Positions 28,065-37,849 of a DNA stretch of 64,000 nucleotides are shown here, piece after piece. The stretch's first letter is position 1. Each line of letters starts with the position of its first letter. The notes beneath the pieces were generated by a model. That model ran no database searches. It was not told the DNA's origin and saw only the letters and a list, made by a program, of their open reading frames with translations. Source of the DNA: Maricaulis maris (GTDB lineage: Bacteria; Pseudomonadota; Alphaproteobacteria; Caulobacterales; Maricaulaceae); the NCBI RefSeq assembly GCF_003634045.1, contig NZ_RBIM01000004.1, positions 394,381-458,380 of the forward strand, in the 5' to 3' direction. The position numbers and the translations under genes were made by a program.

Positions 28065-28715
28065 ATGGCTGCCATGATGTGGCTGGCAATCGATACGACC
28101 GGTGAAAACTGCACCGTGGCCCTGCGCCTGGATGGCGGGACGACCCAGGTCCTGAGCGACCGTATCGGGCGCGGTCATGCCGAGCGACTGGCGCCGATGG
28201 TCGAGCAGATACTTGCCGATACCGGGGCGGCACCGACCGAGATCGCGCGGATCGGCGTGACGATCGGTCCGGGCAGTTTCGCGGGCACACGTGTCGGGGT
28301 GGCATTCGCGCGCGGTCTGGCGCTGGCCTGCGGCGCACGCTGCATCGGCATCCCCAATCTCGCGGTCCTGGCACGGCAAGCCGGCCCGCAACCGGCACTC
28401 GCAGTCTTGCATGATGCCAAGCGCGGCGAGGTGATCCTTCAACTCTGGACGCAGGGCGAGGCGGGGCCGCCCGAGCGTTGTCCCGTCGCGGATCTGCCGG
28501 CCCGCATCGAGGCCCTTGCCGGATCCGGCTGCAAGGTCACGGGTTCGGGCGCTGCGCGATTGCCGGACGGCTTTTCCGATCTCGGCATCACGACGCTCGA
28601 CCCGGCCGTGCTGCTGGCGATGACGGGTGAGCTGGATCCGTCCGGACACCCGCCCACCCCGTTTTACGCCAGACCGCCTGATGCCAAACTGCCGGGCGGC
28701 GTGTTGCCGGCGTGA
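28065..28715 (+). CDS. tsaB: tRNA t6A biosynthesis protein TsaB
   Basis: TsaB is the inactive Kae1-like partner of TsaD in forming threonylcarbamoyl-adenosine at tRNA position 37. The 216-aa ASKHA-fold protein shows MWLAIDTTGENCTVAL at the start and the signature IGPGSFAGTRVGVAFARGLA (about 66-85). The real start may be the ATG for MMW a few codons in. The stop overlaps the rimI GTG start (GTGA), the conserved tsaB-rimI pairing. Confidence 0.93.
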   Translation: MAAMMWLAIDTTGENCTVALRLDGGTTQVLSDRIGRGHAERLAPMVEQILADTGAAPTEIARIGVTIGPGSFAGTRVGVAFARGLALACGARCIGIPNLAVLARQAGPQPALAVLHDAKRGEVILQLWTQGEAGPPERCPVADLPARIEALAGSGCKVTGSGAARLPDGFSDLGITTLDPAVLLAMTGELDPSGHPPTPFYARPPDAKLPGGVLPA

Positions 28716-29173
28716 GCGACAAGGTCGAAACCGTCCAAGCGTCGAGCGCAGCGCGTCTGGCGGATCTGCACGCCCGCTGTTTTGCCGCCGGCTGGTCTGC
28801 GGCGGAGATCGCCTCCCTGCTCAACCTGCCCGGATGCATGGCGCTGGCCAGCAGCAAGGGCACCGGCTTCATCGCCATGGCCCTGTTTCGCAGCGCCGCT
28901 GACGAAGCCGAATTGCTGACTCTCGCGACAGACCCTGATCATCGGCGCCGAGGCCTGGCAGAACGGGTTCTGGCGGTGGGCGAAGATCGTCTGTCCGACA
29001 CGGGTATTGCGCGGATATTTCTGGAGGTTTCCACCTGTAATCCGGGTGCGCAAGCCCTGTACCTGGCAGCCGGATACACTGAAATTGCCCGCCGCCCCGC
29101 CTATTACCGCGATGGCAGCGATGCGCTCGTCCTTGAAAAATGGCTGCGCAAAGATGGACAGACCGCCCCGTGA
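28712..29173 (+). CDS. rimI: RimI-type GNAT N-acetyltransferase
   Basis: RimI acetylates the N terminus of ribosomal protein S18. The 153-aa GNAT fold has the acetyl-CoA loop DPDHRRRGLAERVL (about 73-86), then IFLEVSTCNPGAQALYLAAGY (about 102-122), typical of RimI. GTG start, four-base overlap with tsaB. Confidence 0.9.
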   Translation: MSDKVETVQASSAARLADLHARCFAAGWSAAEIASLLNLPGCMALASSKGTGFIAMALFRSAADEAELLTLATDPDHRRRGLAERVLAVGEDRLSDTGIARIFLEVSTCNPGAQALYLAAGYTEIARRPAYYRDGSDALVLEKWLRKDGQTAP

Positions 29174-29210
29174 GCGCCTATTTCTCGACAGGACCGATAG
29201 GGGAATGATC

Positions 29211-29630
29211 ATGCCGGACCGGATCGAGAAACTTTGCATTGCCAAGGGCCTGCGTATGACGGATCAGCGCCGGGTCATTGCCTGCGTGTTGTCGCAGTCA
29301 GACGACCATCCCGATGCCGAAGAATTGCACCGTCGCGCGTCCGACGAGGATCCGCGCATCTCGCTGGCAACGGTCTACCGGACGGTCCGCCTGTTCGAGG
29401 AGGCCGGCATCATCGAGCGCCATGACTTTCGCGATGGACGGTCCCGTTACGAAGAGGTCGGCGATGAACACCATGATCACCTCATCGACCTGAAATCCGG
29501 TGAAGTCATCGAATTCGTCAATGAAGAGATCGAGCGCCTGCAAGAGGCGATTGCCCGCAAGCTGGGCTACAAGCTTGTCGATCACCGGCTCGAACTCTAC
29601 GGCGTTCCCCTCAAGAGCGCCGAGGACTAA
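29211..29630 (+). CDS. fur: Fur-family iron-responsive regulator
   Basis: The 139-aa repressor has a winged-helix domain (about 1-80; LRMTDQRRVIACVL, LATVYRTVRLFEEAGII) and a dimerisation domain with the metal ligand motif DEHHDHLID. The CxxC structural zinc pairs of E. coli Fur are absent, as in many alphaproteobacterial Fur/Mur proteins. Start chosen at 29211, seven bases after GGGG; an ATG six bases earlier is possible. It follows nfuA-tsaB-rimI. Confidence 0.92.
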   Translation: MPDRIEKLCIAKGLRMTDQRRVIACVLSQSDDHPDAEELHRRASDEDPRISLATVYRTVRLFEEAGIIERHDFRDGRSRYEEVGDEHHDHLIDLKSGEVIEFVNEEIERLQEAIARKLGYKLVDHRLELYGVPLKSAED

Positions 29631-29665
29631 GCGCGCCACCCATCGTCGGGTTTCGAGGAGAGGCC

Positions 29666-30970
29666 ATGTCCGCGCGCACGCCCGGCAAACACGCGATCAT
29701 TTTCATTTTCGTGACCGTGCTGATCGACATGATCGGCTTTGGTTTGATCATCCCGGTCATGCCGTCGCTTCTGCACGAGCTTACCGGTCTGGATGCCAAT
29801 GAATCTGCGGTGATGGGCGGCTGGTTGATGGCCAGCTATGCCGGCATGCAGTTTTTCTTCGCGCCGATTGTCGGCGGGCTGTCAGACCGTTTTGGCCGCA
29901 AGCCGGTGCTGCTGGCCGCGCTCGCCGGTTTTACCATTGACTATCTGATCATGGGCTTTGCGCCGGTCTTCTGGCTGTTGTTGGCCGGCCGGGTTCTCGC
30001 CGGCATTTTCGGCGCCAGCTATTCGACCGCCAATGCTTTCATCGCCGACATCACGCCGCCGGAACAGCGTGCCGGCCGTTTCGGCATGATCGGCGCGGCG
30101 TTCGGGATCGGCTTCATTGTCGGGCCGGCGATCGGCGGTTTTCTCGGCGAATGGTTTGGTCCGCGCGCGCCGTTTTTCGCGGCCGCGGCCTTGGCCGGAT
30201 TGAACCTTGTCTATGGTCTCCTGGTGCTGCCGGAGACACTCAAGCCGGAGAACCGGCGCGGTTTTGACTGGCGGCGGGCGAACCCGTTCGGGTCGATCTA
30301 TCAGATGCGTCACTATCCGGTTGCCCTGGTGTTGATGGGCGCGGTTTTCCTGATGCTGTTCGGACATGCCGTTTATCCGGCGATCTGGTCCTACTACTCG
30401 ACCTTCAAATTCGGCTGGAGTGAAGCCGATGTCGGCCTGTCACTGATGGTGGTCGGACTGACCGCCGCCATCGTCCAGGGCGGGCTGACGCGGATTCTTG
30501 TTCCCAAGCTCGGCGAGTGGCGGGCCATCATCATTTCGCTCAGCATCGCGGTTGCGGCCTATACGGCCTATGGCCTCGTGACCGAGGGCTGGATGGTCTA
30601 TGTGGTGATTTGCGTCGCGGCGATCGGCGGTATCGGACAGCCGGCCCTGCAAGGGGTGATGTCGCGCCAGGTGCCGGCCAATGCGCAGGGCGAATTGCAA
30701 GGCGCGATGACCAGCCTGCAGAGCCTGTCCATGGTGGTCGGGCCGCTTTTGATGTCGCGGGCGTTCAAGTATTTCTCCGGCGACACCGCGCCGGTCTACC
30801 TGCCCGGCGCACCCTTCTATCTCGCCGCGGTCCTGACATTCCTGGCATTGCTGGTCGGGCTGCGGGCCCGCAAGCATGATCCCAAGCCGGACGCTGCAGC
30901 GGTGGTCCCGGCGGTCAGTCCGGCCGCGAACGCACCCGTCGGTTCCGGCCCGATGCCACCGGCTGATTAG
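29666..30970 (+). CDS. TetA-like MFS efflux transporter
   Basis: The 434-aa protein has about 12 membrane helices. It contains the drug:proton antiporter motifs, including motif [20 protein letters not shown] (about 71-89) and [19 protein letters not shown] near the N terminus, as in class A-type tetracycline pumps of the DHA1 group. Housekeeping relatives are common, so tetracycline resistance cannot be assumed. It is followed by a terminator-like hairpin. Confidence 0.85.
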   Translation: MSARTPGKHAIIFIFVTVLIDMIGFGLIIPVMPSLLHELTGLDANESAVMGGWLMASYAGMQFFFAPIVGGLSDRFGRKPVLLAALAGFTIDYLIMGFAPVFWLLLAGRVLAGIFGASYSTANAFIADITPPEQRAGRFGMIGAAFGIGFIVGPAIGGFLGEWFGPRAPFFAAAALAGLNLVYGLLVLPETLKPENRRGFDWRRANPFGSIYQMRHYPVALVLMGAVFLMLFGHAVYPAIWSYYSTFKFGWSEADVGLSLMVVGLTAAIVQGGLTRILVPKLGEWRAIIISLSIAVAAYTAYGLVTEGWMVYVVICVAAIGGIGQPALQGVMSRQVPANAQGELQGAMTSLQSLSMVVGPLLMSRAFKYFSGDTAPVYLPGAPFYLAAVLTFLALLVGLRARKHDPKPDAAAVVPAVSPAANAPVGSGPMPPAD

Positions 30971-30975
30971 GCGCA

Positions 30976-30998
30976 CCCCTTGCGGGGCAAGGGGATTT
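30976..30998 (+). terminator. Terminator-like hairpin after the MFS gene
   Basis: A perfect 8-bp stem (30976-30983 with 30987-30994) with a GGG loop is followed by ATTTC. The T-tract is short, so termination may be partial. Confidence 0.45.
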
Positions 30999-31077
30999 CA
31001 AGCATAACCCGCGCCTTCCCGCGACCCGCTGGTCGATAGGGACAGTGTGGACTGTGTGTGGCAAACTGGCAGAATTC

Positions 31078-32448
31078 ATGAGTACGACGCGCAAACGCCT
31101 CTTCATCAAGACCTATGGCTGTCAGATGAATGTCTATGATTCCGAACGGATGAAGGACGTTCTGACGCCGCTTGGTTATGAGTCGTCGGACACGCCGGAT
31201 GGGGCCGACCTTGTCATCCTCAATACCTGCCATATCCGCGAGAAGGCGGCCGAGAAAGTCTATTCCGAGCTGGGCCGCCTGCGTCCGCTGAAGGACGAGA
31301 AGGCCGCCTCGGGCGGGATGACAATTGCCGTCGCCGGCTGTGTCGCCCAGGCCGAAGGCGCCGAGATCATGCGCCGCGCCCCGGTTGTCGACCTGGTCGT
31401 TGGCCCGCAGACCTATCACAAGCTGCCCGAGCTGATTGCCCAGGCCCACCGTGCCAAGGGCGAGGCGCTGGATACCGAGTTCGAGGTCGAGGACAAGTTC
31501 GACAAGCTTGGCAGCGACCGCCAGGTCGAGGGTTATTCGGCCTTTGTGACGGTGCAGGAAGGTTGCGACAAATTCTGCACCTTTTGTGTCGTGCCCTATA
31601 CGCGCGGCGCGGAATGGTCGCGCCCGGTGGACCAGATCATCGCCGAAATCCGCGCCCTTGCCGCCAAGGGCATTCGTGAAGTCACGCTGCTGGGCCAGAA
31701 CGTCAACGCGTTTCACGGTGCTCCGCCAAGCGGTCGCGAGGCCGACGGCGCCTGGGGCCTCGGCCAGCTGGTGCGCCATGTTGCGCTGATCGGCGGGATA
31801 GAGCGCATCCGCTTCACCACCTCGCATCCGCGCGACATGGATGAGGACCTGATCCAGGCCTTCGCCGATACGCCCAAGCTGATGCCCTATTTCCACCTGC
31901 CGGTGCAGTCGGGTTCGGACACGATCCTGAAAGCCATGAACCGTCAGCATGTGGCGGCCGATTATCTCGCCACGATCGCCCGCCTGCGCGAAGTGCGCCC
32001 GGACATCGCGATTTCCGGTGACATGATTGTCGGCTTCCCGGGTGAAACCGATGCGGATTTCGAGGCAACGATGGAGCTGGTGCGCCAGGTCAATTACGCC
32101 TCCTGCTTCTCGTTCAAATACTCCAAGCGCCCCGGAACGCCGGGTGCGGCGATGTTCAACCAGATTGATGAGGGTGTGAAATCGCAGCGCCTCGCCGCGC
32201 TTCAGGCCTTGCTCGACAGCCAGCAGGTTGCCTTCAATGAGAGCATGATCGGCAAGACCCTGCCGGTCCTGTTTGAAAAACCCGGCCGGCTCGACGGCCA
32301 GTTGCATGGCCGCAGCCCCTATCTGCAATCCGTGCATGTCGACGGTCCCGCCGAGCTGATCGGCCAGATCGCCGAGGTCGCGATTGAAACCGCCTCCCGC
32401 AACGCCCTGTCCGGGCGCCTGGTCGGGACCAAACGGAGTGCCGCGTGA
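31078..32448 (+). CDS. miaB: tRNA-2-methylthio-N6-isopentenyladenosine synthase MiaB
   Basis: MiaB adds the methylthio group to i6A37 in tRNA. The 456-aa enzyme shows the three N-terminal cluster cysteines ([22 protein letters not shown]), the radical SAM motif CDKFCTFC (about 163-170), and a C-terminal TRAM domain (about 385-450). ATG 31078 is used because family members begin just before this segment. The stop overlaps the phoH GTG, beginning the chain miaB-phoH-ybeY-corC-lnt. Confidence 0.95.
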   Translation: MSTTRKRLFIKTYGCQMNVYDSERMKDVLTPLGYESSDTPDGADLVILNTCHIREKAAEKVYSELGRLRPLKDEKAASGGMTIAVAGCVAQAEGAEIMRRAPVVDLVVGPQTYHKLPELIAQAHRAKGEALDTEFEVEDKFDKLGSDRQVEGYSAFVTVQEGCDKFCTFCVVPYTRGAEWSRPVDQIIAEIRALAAKGIREVTLLGQNVNAFHGAPPSGREADGAWGLGQLVRHVALIGGIERIRFTTSHPRDMDEDLIQAFADTPKLMPYFHLPVQSGSDTILKAMNRQHVAADYLATIARLREVRPDIAISGDMIVGFPGETDADFEATMELVRQVNYASCFSFKYSKRPGTPGAAMFNQIDEGVKSQRLAALQALLDSQQVAFNESMIGKTLPVLFEKPGRLDGQLHGRSPYLQSVHVDGPAELIGQIAEVAIETASRNALSGRLVGTKRSAA

Positions 32449-33479
32449 CCGCATCGCGTCCCCCGGCTCGCAAGCGAGCCGCCAAACCCCGCAAAGCGGC
32501 CTCGGAAAGCCTTTATTTCGAGGATGTTGAACGCCTGCGCGGCATGGCCGGTGCCGGTGACCGCTTTTTCATGCTCATCGAGCAGGATCTGAGCGTTTCG
32601 ATCAGCGCGCCCGGTCGCGGGCAAGTGGTGATCACGGCCGAGGACAATAGCGCGCGCGACGAGGCCAAGCGGGTGCTCAAGCGCCTCTATGGCAGTCTCG
32701 AACACGGATTGACCTGCGACGAGGCGGCGGTGCGTGCCGCCCTGCGCCTGCAGGATGACGAGGCGACGCCGGGTCTCGTCGATGATGGTGTGATCCGCGT
32801 GCCGCGCGGTTCCAGCCTGATCGCCCGCACCGAAGGCCAGCGTGCCTATGTGCGGTCCCTGAAAAATGAAAAAGCCTATGACCTGATCTTCGGCGTCGGT
32901 CCGGCCGGCACCGGCAAGACCTTGCTGGCCGTGGCCTATGGCGCTTCGATGCTGATCCAGCGCAAGGTCGAGAAGTTGATCATCACCCGGCCGGCGGTCG
33001 AGGCGGGCGAAAAGCTCGGCTTCCTGCCCGGTGACCTCAATGAGAAGGTTGATCCCTATCTGCTGCCGGTCTGGGACGCGCTGGCCGATACGCTGGGACG
33101 CAGCCAGCTGGAGAAAATGCGCGAGGACGGCCGGATCGAGGTCGCGCCGATCGCCTTCATGCGCGGTCGCACGCTCAACCGGGCCTTTGTGATCGTTGAT
33201 GAAGCCCAGAACACGTCGCGAGCCCAGATGCAGATGGTGCTGACACGCCTCGGTGAAGGATCGCGCATGGCGGTGACCGGCGACCCCAGCCAGTGCGACC
33301 TCAATCCACGTGATCCGTCCGGCCTGCCGCATGCGCTGGATATCCTGGCCAACACCAAAGGTGTTGCCATTACGCGCTTTTCGCGCGTTGATGTGGTGCG
33401 CCACGATCTCGTGGCCCGTATTGTCGAAGCCTATGAGGAAGATGCGCGCGGTCGGACAGGCCCCGCGCAACCGCGATGA
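32445..33479 (+). CDS. phoH: PhoH-family ATPase
   Basis: The 344-aa protein (YbeZ type) has a basic N terminus, a KH-like region and the PhoH NTPase domain with Walker [12 protein letters not shown] (about 152-162) and [14 protein letters not shown]. It works with YbeY in RNA and ribosome metabolism in other bacteria. GTG start overlaps the miaB stop; its stop overlaps the ybeY ATG. Confidence 0.94.
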   Translation: MTASRPPARKRAAKPRKAASESLYFEDVERLRGMAGAGDRFFMLIEQDLSVSISAPGRGQVVITAEDNSARDEAKRVLKRLYGSLEHGLTCDEAAVRAALRLQDDEATPGLVDDGVIRVPRGSSLIARTEGQRAYVRSLKNEKAYDLIFGVGPAGTGKTLLAVAYGASMLIQRKVEKLIITRPAVEAGEKLGFLPGDLNEKVDPYLLPVWDALADTLGRSQLEKMREDGRIEVAPIAFMRGRTLNRAFVIVDEAQNTSRAQMQMVLTRLGEGSRMAVTGDPSQCDLNPRDPSGLPHALDILANTKGVAITRFSRVDVVRHDLVARIVEAYEEDARGRTGPAQPR

Positions 33480-33958
33480 ACGCCGTTGATCTGATTGTCG
33501 AAGATGACGCCTGGTCATCGCTGCAGGGCAAGACACGCCTCGCCGAGGAGGCGATCCGTGCTGCCTGTGCCGAATTGCCGGATCGCGCACCGGGTGTGGT
33601 CGCTGTCCTGCTCGGCAGTGACGCGGCGATTGCGGCGATGAATGTGCAGTTCCGCGGCAAGGACGGGCCGACCAATGTCCTGTCATTTCCCTCCGGCGAG
33701 CATGCCGACAATCATCTCGGCGATATCGCGCTGGCGCACGGCGTTGTGGCCCGCGAAGCGGCAGCGCGCGCCATCGACCCGGCCGATCATCTGCGCCACC
33801 TGATCATCCATGGATTCCTGCATCTGCAGGGCTATGATCACCAGGGTGATGACGAGGCCGAACTCATGGAAATGATCGAGCGCCGCGCCCTTGCCCGATT
33901 GGGCGTTGCCGACCCCTATGCCAATGAGGATTCGGGTTCCGACCCGCACGCTGAATGA
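33476..33958 (+). CDS. ybeY: Endoribonuclease YbeY
   Basis: This 160-aa metalloenzyme takes part in 16S rRNA 3' maturation and ribosome quality control. The zinc site is HGFLHLQGYDH (three histidines, about 104-114), and TNVLSFPS is also conserved. Overlaps phoH and corC by four bases each. Confidence 0.95.
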   Translation: MNAVDLIVEDDAWSSLQGKTRLAEEAIRAACAELPDRAPGVVAVLLGSDAAIAAMNVQFRGKDGPTNVLSFPSGEHADNHLGDIALAHGVVAREAAARAIDPADHLRHLIIHGFLHLQGYDHQGDDEAELMEMIERRALARLGVADPYANEDSGSDPHAE

Positions 33959-34848
33959 CCGATATATCCGCCCCTTCTGACCCTGACAGTCGATCCTGGT
34001 TCGCGCGCCTGTTCGGTGGCGCGTCATCTTCCGTTTCCGGTGGCAGCGCGATCGCGTCGGGCCCGGTTCACAATTCCATCGAAGCCGATGCGCTGGACAA
34101 GCTGCGTGTGGCTGACGTGATGGTGCCGCGGGCTGATATCGTCGGTGTCGACGTGTCGACGCCGCTGGGGCAGCTGGCCAAGATCTTCGCCGAGGCCGCG
34201 CATTCGCGCCTGCCGATCTATCGCGACACGCTCGATGATCCGGTCGGTGTGGTCCACATCAAGGACGTGGTCAGCCATCTGGCGCCGGGTTCGTCGGGCA
34301 AGCGCCCGGCTGGCTGGGCCCAGAAACAGGTTCTGCCGTCCATTGGTCGCCCATTATTGTTCGCGCCGCCGTCGATGAAGGCGCTAGACCTTCTGCGCCG
34401 CATGCAGGGCCGACGCATGCATTTGGCCCTTGTGGTCGACGAATATGGCGGCACGGACGGGCTGGTGACGCTGGAAGACCTGATCGAGCCGATCGTCGGC
34501 GATATCGAAGACGAGCATGACGACGAGGAAACGCCGGCCATCCGCTCGCGTGGCCCCGGTGTCTGGGATGTCGAGGCGCGGGCCGAGATCGACGCCTTTG
34601 AAGCGGTGGTCGGCGAGGAGATCGCCGCCGAGGACGAGGACGAGGATGTCGACAGTCTCGGCGGTCTGGTCTTCACCCTGATCGGCCGGGTCCCCGAGCG
34701 CGGCGAGGTGATCCGTCACCCGACCGGCTATGAGTTTGAAGTGATCGAGGCAGATACGCGACGGATCAAGCGCATGCGGGTGCGGGCACCGCACAAGCGG
34801 CCCAAGCCGGCCGGGCCAGAGGCCACGGACGCCACGGACGCAGGCTGA
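33955..34848 (+). CDS. corC: CorC/HlyC-family CBS-domain protein
   Basis: The 297-aa soluble protein has a CBS pair (about 50-175; VMVPRADIVGVD, LALVVDEYGGTDGLVTLEDLIE) and a C-terminal CorC/HlyC domain (about 200-285). It is annotated as magnesium/cobalt efflux-related, but its role next to ybeY and lnt is unresolved. It overlaps ybeY (ATGA), and its TGA shares one base with the lnt start. Confidence 0.92.
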   Translation: MTDISAPSDPDSRSWFARLFGGASSSVSGGSAIASGPVHNSIEADALDKLRVADVMVPRADIVGVDVSTPLGQLAKIFAEAAHSRLPIYRDTLDDPVGVVHIKDVVSHLAPGSSGKRPAGWAQKQVLPSIGRPLLFAPPSMKALDLLRRMQGRRMHLALVVDEYGGTDGLVTLEDLIEPIVGDIEDEHDDEETPAIRSRGPGVWDVEARAEIDAFEAVVGEEIAAEDEDEDVDSLGGLVFTLIGRVPERGEVIRHPTGYEFEVIEADTRRIKRMRVRAPHKRPKPAGPEATDATDAG

Positions 34849-36461
34849 TGCGGCGGCTCCACCTCCTGGTCTGGTGGCCGCGAACCTGGCTGGCAACGCG
34901 GTCCGGATGGCGCCCGCGGATCGCGCTTTTCGTGGCCGGCCTGTTCAGTGCACTCGCGGTCGCACCCTTGCACATCGTGCCCGCCCTGATGATCGGGCTG
35001 TGGGTCCTGTTCGCGGCACTGGATGGCTCGCGCCGTTTCGACCGACCGCTGCGCAGCGCTTTCCTGCGCGGTTTCCTGTTCGGTTTTGGCTATTTCATCG
35101 CCGGCATGGCGTGGATCGTCTATGCCTTCTTGACCCGCGGCAATGGCGTAGAATTCCTGGCCCCGGTCGGGCTGATAGGACTGGCGGCGCTGATGGCCGT
35201 TTTCTGGGGGCTCGGCGCGGTGATCCATTGCGCACTGGCGCCGCGCTCCGTCTGGCGGGTTCTGGTGTTCGCGGCGGCCCTCGCCTTTGCCGAATGGGCG
35301 CGCGGCCATCTTCTCGGGGGCCTGCCCTGGAACCTGCCCGCCTATGTCTGGCCGGCCGGCGGACTGGTCAGCCAGACGGCGTCCTGGTTCGGCGTCTATG
35401 GTCTCAGCCTGCTGACGATTTTCGTGCTCACCGCGCCTGTACTGGCCATTGCGCCGCGGCTGGAACTGGCGCGCAGCTTGCCGGCCTTCGCGGCGCTGGG
35501 CCTGTCCATGATCGTACTGGCGACCGGCGCCATCCGGCTCGCCGCCTCGGCGCCTGACGATGTGCCGGGCGTGTCGATCCGCCTCGTCCAGGCCGGCATT
35601 CCCCAGGCGCAGAAATGGGCTGCTGGCGGTGCCGAACTGACCCGCGACCGCTATCTCGCGCTGACCGCCCGCCCCGGCATCGAAACGGTGACCCATGTCG
35701 TCTGGCCGGAGGGCGCCCTGCCGACCTTCATGCTGGAAGACGGCGCGACGCTGGCGCGGATCGGCGATGTTCTGGACAGCGGGCAGGTCTTGCTCGCGGG
35801 CGTCAACCGGCGCGCGTCCGACGGCGGTGAGCTGGGCTATTACAACACGCTGGCGGCCTTGCGTTACCAGTCGGGCACACCGCGCATTGCCGCGCTCTAC
35901 GATAAGGTGCGGCTGACCCCGTTTGGCGAATTCACACCGCTGTCCGGGCTGATGGCGATGACCGGAATCGAGGCGTTACAGGATCTTGCGCGCTATGAGT
36001 TCAGCCCCGGGCCGGGGGCCAATGTACTGGAAATCCCCGGCGCGCCGGACATGCTGCCGCTGATCTGTTACGAGTCGATCTTTCCCGGCTTCGTCCGTTC
36101 GGCTGATACGCGGGCCCATTGGCTCTACAATTTGTCCAACGATGCCTGGTTCGGCCCGACCGCAGGTCCGCGTCAGCATTTCAACCAGGCCAGCTATCGC
36201 AGTATTGAAAGCGGGCTTCCGATGGTGCGCTCGGCGGCGCTGGGCGTGTCCGGCGTGGTCGATGCGCTCGGCCGGGCGCGTGTCGCAATGGAGCCAAGCG
36301 GCGAAGGCGTGCGCGATGTCGCGCTGCCGGGCCGACTTGAGCGCACACCCTATTCCTTTTGGGGTGACACGCCTTTCCTCGCCTTCTGCGTCCTGGTCCT
36401 GCTCGGCATGTCCTGGCAGCGTTTCCGGCAGGTCCACGCAGCCGATGATGTGCAGCCGTGA
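34848..36461 (+). CDS. lnt: Apolipoprotein N-acyltransferase
   Basis: Lnt adds the third acyl chain to lipoproteins in the inner membrane. The 537-aa protein has about seven N-terminal membrane helices and a periplasmic nitrilase domain (about 240-495) with the catalytic triad visible: Glu in WPEGALPTF, Lys in YDKVRLTPFGE and Cys in LICYESIFPGF. A last helix lies near the C terminus. The lppC, dolP-like and PCuAC lipoproteins of this window are likely clients. Confidence 0.95.
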   Translation: MRRLHLLVWWPRTWLATRSGWRPRIALFVAGLFSALAVAPLHIVPALMIGLWVLFAALDGSRRFDRPLRSAFLRGFLFGFGYFIAGMAWIVYAFLTRGNGVEFLAPVGLIGLAALMAVFWGLGAVIHCALAPRSVWRVLVFAAALAFAEWARGHLLGGLPWNLPAYVWPAGGLVSQTASWFGVYGLSLLTIFVLTAPVLAIAPRLELARSLPAFAALGLSMIVLATGAIRLAASAPDDVPGVSIRLVQAGIPQAQKWAAGGAELTRDRYLALTARPGIETVTHVVWPEGALPTFMLEDGATLARIGDVLDSGQVLLAGVNRRASDGGELGYYNTLAALRYQSGTPRIAALYDKVRLTPFGEFTPLSGLMAMTGIEALQDLARYEFSPGPGANVLEIPGAPDMLPLICYESIFPGFVRSADTRAHWLYNLSNDAWFGPTAGPRQHFNQASYRSIESGLPMVRSAALGVSGVVDALGRARVAMEPSGEGVRDVALPGRLERTPYSFWGDTPFLAFCVLVLLGMSWQRFRQVHAADDVQP

Positions 36462-36471
36462 GATGAGTTGA

Positions 36472-36502
36472 TTGGTACGCATCCCTTTGGTTGTGCTAAA
36501 TT
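36472..36502 (+). promoter_or_regulatory. Candidate promoter of the XRE regulator gene
   Basis: TTGGTA (36472-36477) and GCTAAATTA (from 36495) are 17 bases apart. The second element resembles the Caulobacter -10 (GCTANAWC). It is followed by a 46-base leader and a CGAGGTGA ribosome-binding site. Confidence 0.35.
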
Positions 36503-36547
36503 ACCGTTCTGATCTGCACTTTGGCCCAATCCCAACGAGGTGACTCA

Positions 36548-36967
36548 ATGCCGAAGGTAAATCCGCGTGGCCCCAATCCGATCGACATCCATGTCGGCTC
36601 ACGCATCCGGCTACGCCGGCAATTGCTCAAGATGAGCCAGGAAAAGCTGGGCGATGAACTCGGTGTCACCTTCCAGCAGGTTCAGAAGTATGAGCGCGGC
36701 GCCAACCGGGTCGGGGCGAGCCGGTTGTACCGGCTGTCCAGCGTGCTGGAAGTGCCGGTCCAGTTCTTTTTCGATGGTCTGGCGGAGCAGTCCGGCGCGA
36801 CCGGCATGGCCGAGGGCGACCAGACGCCGATCGTCTATGATTTCATCCAGAGTTCGGACGGGGTGTCGCTGGCGGAGTCCTTTTCCCGCATCACGGATGC
36901 GAAAGTGCGTCGGCGCGTGCTGGAGCTGGTGCGCACGCTGGCGACTGACGATCCTGCCAAGACGTGA
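36548..36967 (+). CDS. XRE-family transcriptional regulator (PhrR/PraR type)
   Basis: The 139-aa protein has an HTH (about 22-75; MSQEKLGDELGVTFQQVQKY) with the conserved start NPIDIHVGSRIRLRR seen in alphaproteobacterial regulators next to lnt and metK. Residues after about 95 form a helical tail. ATG 36548 has CGAGGTGA upstream. In many relatives metK follows; here trmB comes next. Confidence 0.9.
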   Translation: MPKVNPRGPNPIDIHVGSRIRLRRQLLKMSQEKLGDELGVTFQQVQKYERGANRVGASRLYRLSSVLEVPVQFFFDGLAEQSGATGMAEGDQTPIVYDFIQSSDGVSLAESFSRITDAKVRRRVLELVRTLATDDPAKT

Positions 36968-37023
36968 TGTGCCGCTGACTTTCCCGGTGCAAGCCCGTCC
37001 GGAACCCGCTAAACCCGCCTCCC

Positions 37024-37710
37024 ATGATGACTGAGACGCCTGAAACGCCTGCCTTCCGCCTGTTCGGACGCGCCCAGGGAAAGCCCCTGTCGGCGCGCCA
37101 ACAGGGCCTGGTCGACAATCTGCTGCCGCGCATCGGACTGCCGGAAGACGGGGTGATCGACCCGGCGGCTCTGATGCCGGATTGCCGGACCCAGGCGCTC
37201 GAGATCGGCTTTGGTGGTGGTGAGCACCTGGCCGCCCAGGCGGCGGCCCACCCGGAGACCGGTTTTATCGGCATCGAACCCTTCCTGAACGGGGTCGCCA
37301 AGGCATTGACCGCCCTTGACGCGCAGGAATTGACTAATGTCCGCCTGGCCCGGGCCGATGCCCGCGAAGTCCTGCCGCGTTTCGAGAGCGCCTGTCTCGA
37401 CCGGATTTTCCTTCTCTTTCCGGACCCATGGCACAAGAAGCGGCATGCCAAGCGACGCTTCGTGCAGCCGGAGACGCGCGACCAGTTCGCCCGCCTGCTC
37501 AAGCCCGGCGGGCGGCTGCGGATCGCGACCGACGTCAAATCCTATGCCGATCACTGCATGATCGAGCTGACCGGCGACGCACGATTTGTCTGGCAGGCCG
37601 AGACCTCTGCAGACTGGACCCGCGCGCCTGACGATCACATCACCACCCGCTACGAGACAAAAAACCTTGGCGACTGCGCGCCGGTCTTCATGGATTTCGT
37701 GCGGCGCTGA
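37024..37710 (+). CDS. trmB: tRNA (guanine-N7-)-methyltransferase TrmB
   Basis: TrmB makes m7G46 in tRNA using SAM. The 228-aa Rossmann methyltransferase shows [11 protein letters not shown] (about 60-70) and the substrate motif [16 protein letters not shown] (about 131-146). It is followed by a strong hairpin and T-tract before rimP. Confidence 0.94.
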   Translation: MMTETPETPAFRLFGRAQGKPLSARQQGLVDNLLPRIGLPEDGVIDPAALMPDCRTQALEIGFGGGEHLAAQAAAHPETGFIGIEPFLNGVAKALTALDAQELTNVRLARADAREVLPRFESACLDRIFLLFPDPWHKKRHAKRRFVQPETRDQFARLLKPGGRLRIATDVKSYADHCMIELTGDARFVWQAETSADWTRAPDDHITTRYETKNLGDCAPVFMDFVRR

Positions 37711-37773
37711 CCGCGCGCCCGTCTTGCCAAGTCGCGCCGTACGGAGTACAAGGCGACTTCTTACAAGTTCGAT

Positions 37774-37789
37774 TGTATCGGATGATACA
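37774..37789. promoter_or_regulatory. Perfect inverted repeat upstream of rimP
   Basis: TGTATC and GATACA flank four bases, right in front of the 37793-37822 hairpin. It could be an operator or an RNA stem; nothing decides between them. Confidence 0.4.
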
Positions 37790-37792
37790 TTC

Positions 37793-37822
37793 GAGCGGTC
37801 GCCCACGGCGGCCGCTCTTTTT
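37793..37822 (+). terminator. Rho-independent terminator between trmB and rimP
   Basis: An 11-bp stem (37793-37803 with 37807-37817, one G-T pair) with a CAC loop is followed by TTTTT. It can end the trmB transcript. If rimP is transcribed from further upstream it could also attenuate the rimP-nusA-infB operon. Confidence 0.85.
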
Positions 37823-37849
37823 GTTTCTGCAGACCCCGGGGCCCGCGCC

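Noticed and set aside
29666..30970. Tetracycline resistance gene
   Set aside because: Motif A and topology only show a DHA1 drug:proton-type transporter. The substrate cannot be read from the sequence.
36968..37023. SAM-II-riboswitch-like words (TGACTTT, TGCAAG, CGCTAAA) before trmB, where metK might be expected
   Set aside because: The arms that should form the first helix are not complementary, and spacing differs from the SAM-II pattern I recall. Probably chance similarity.
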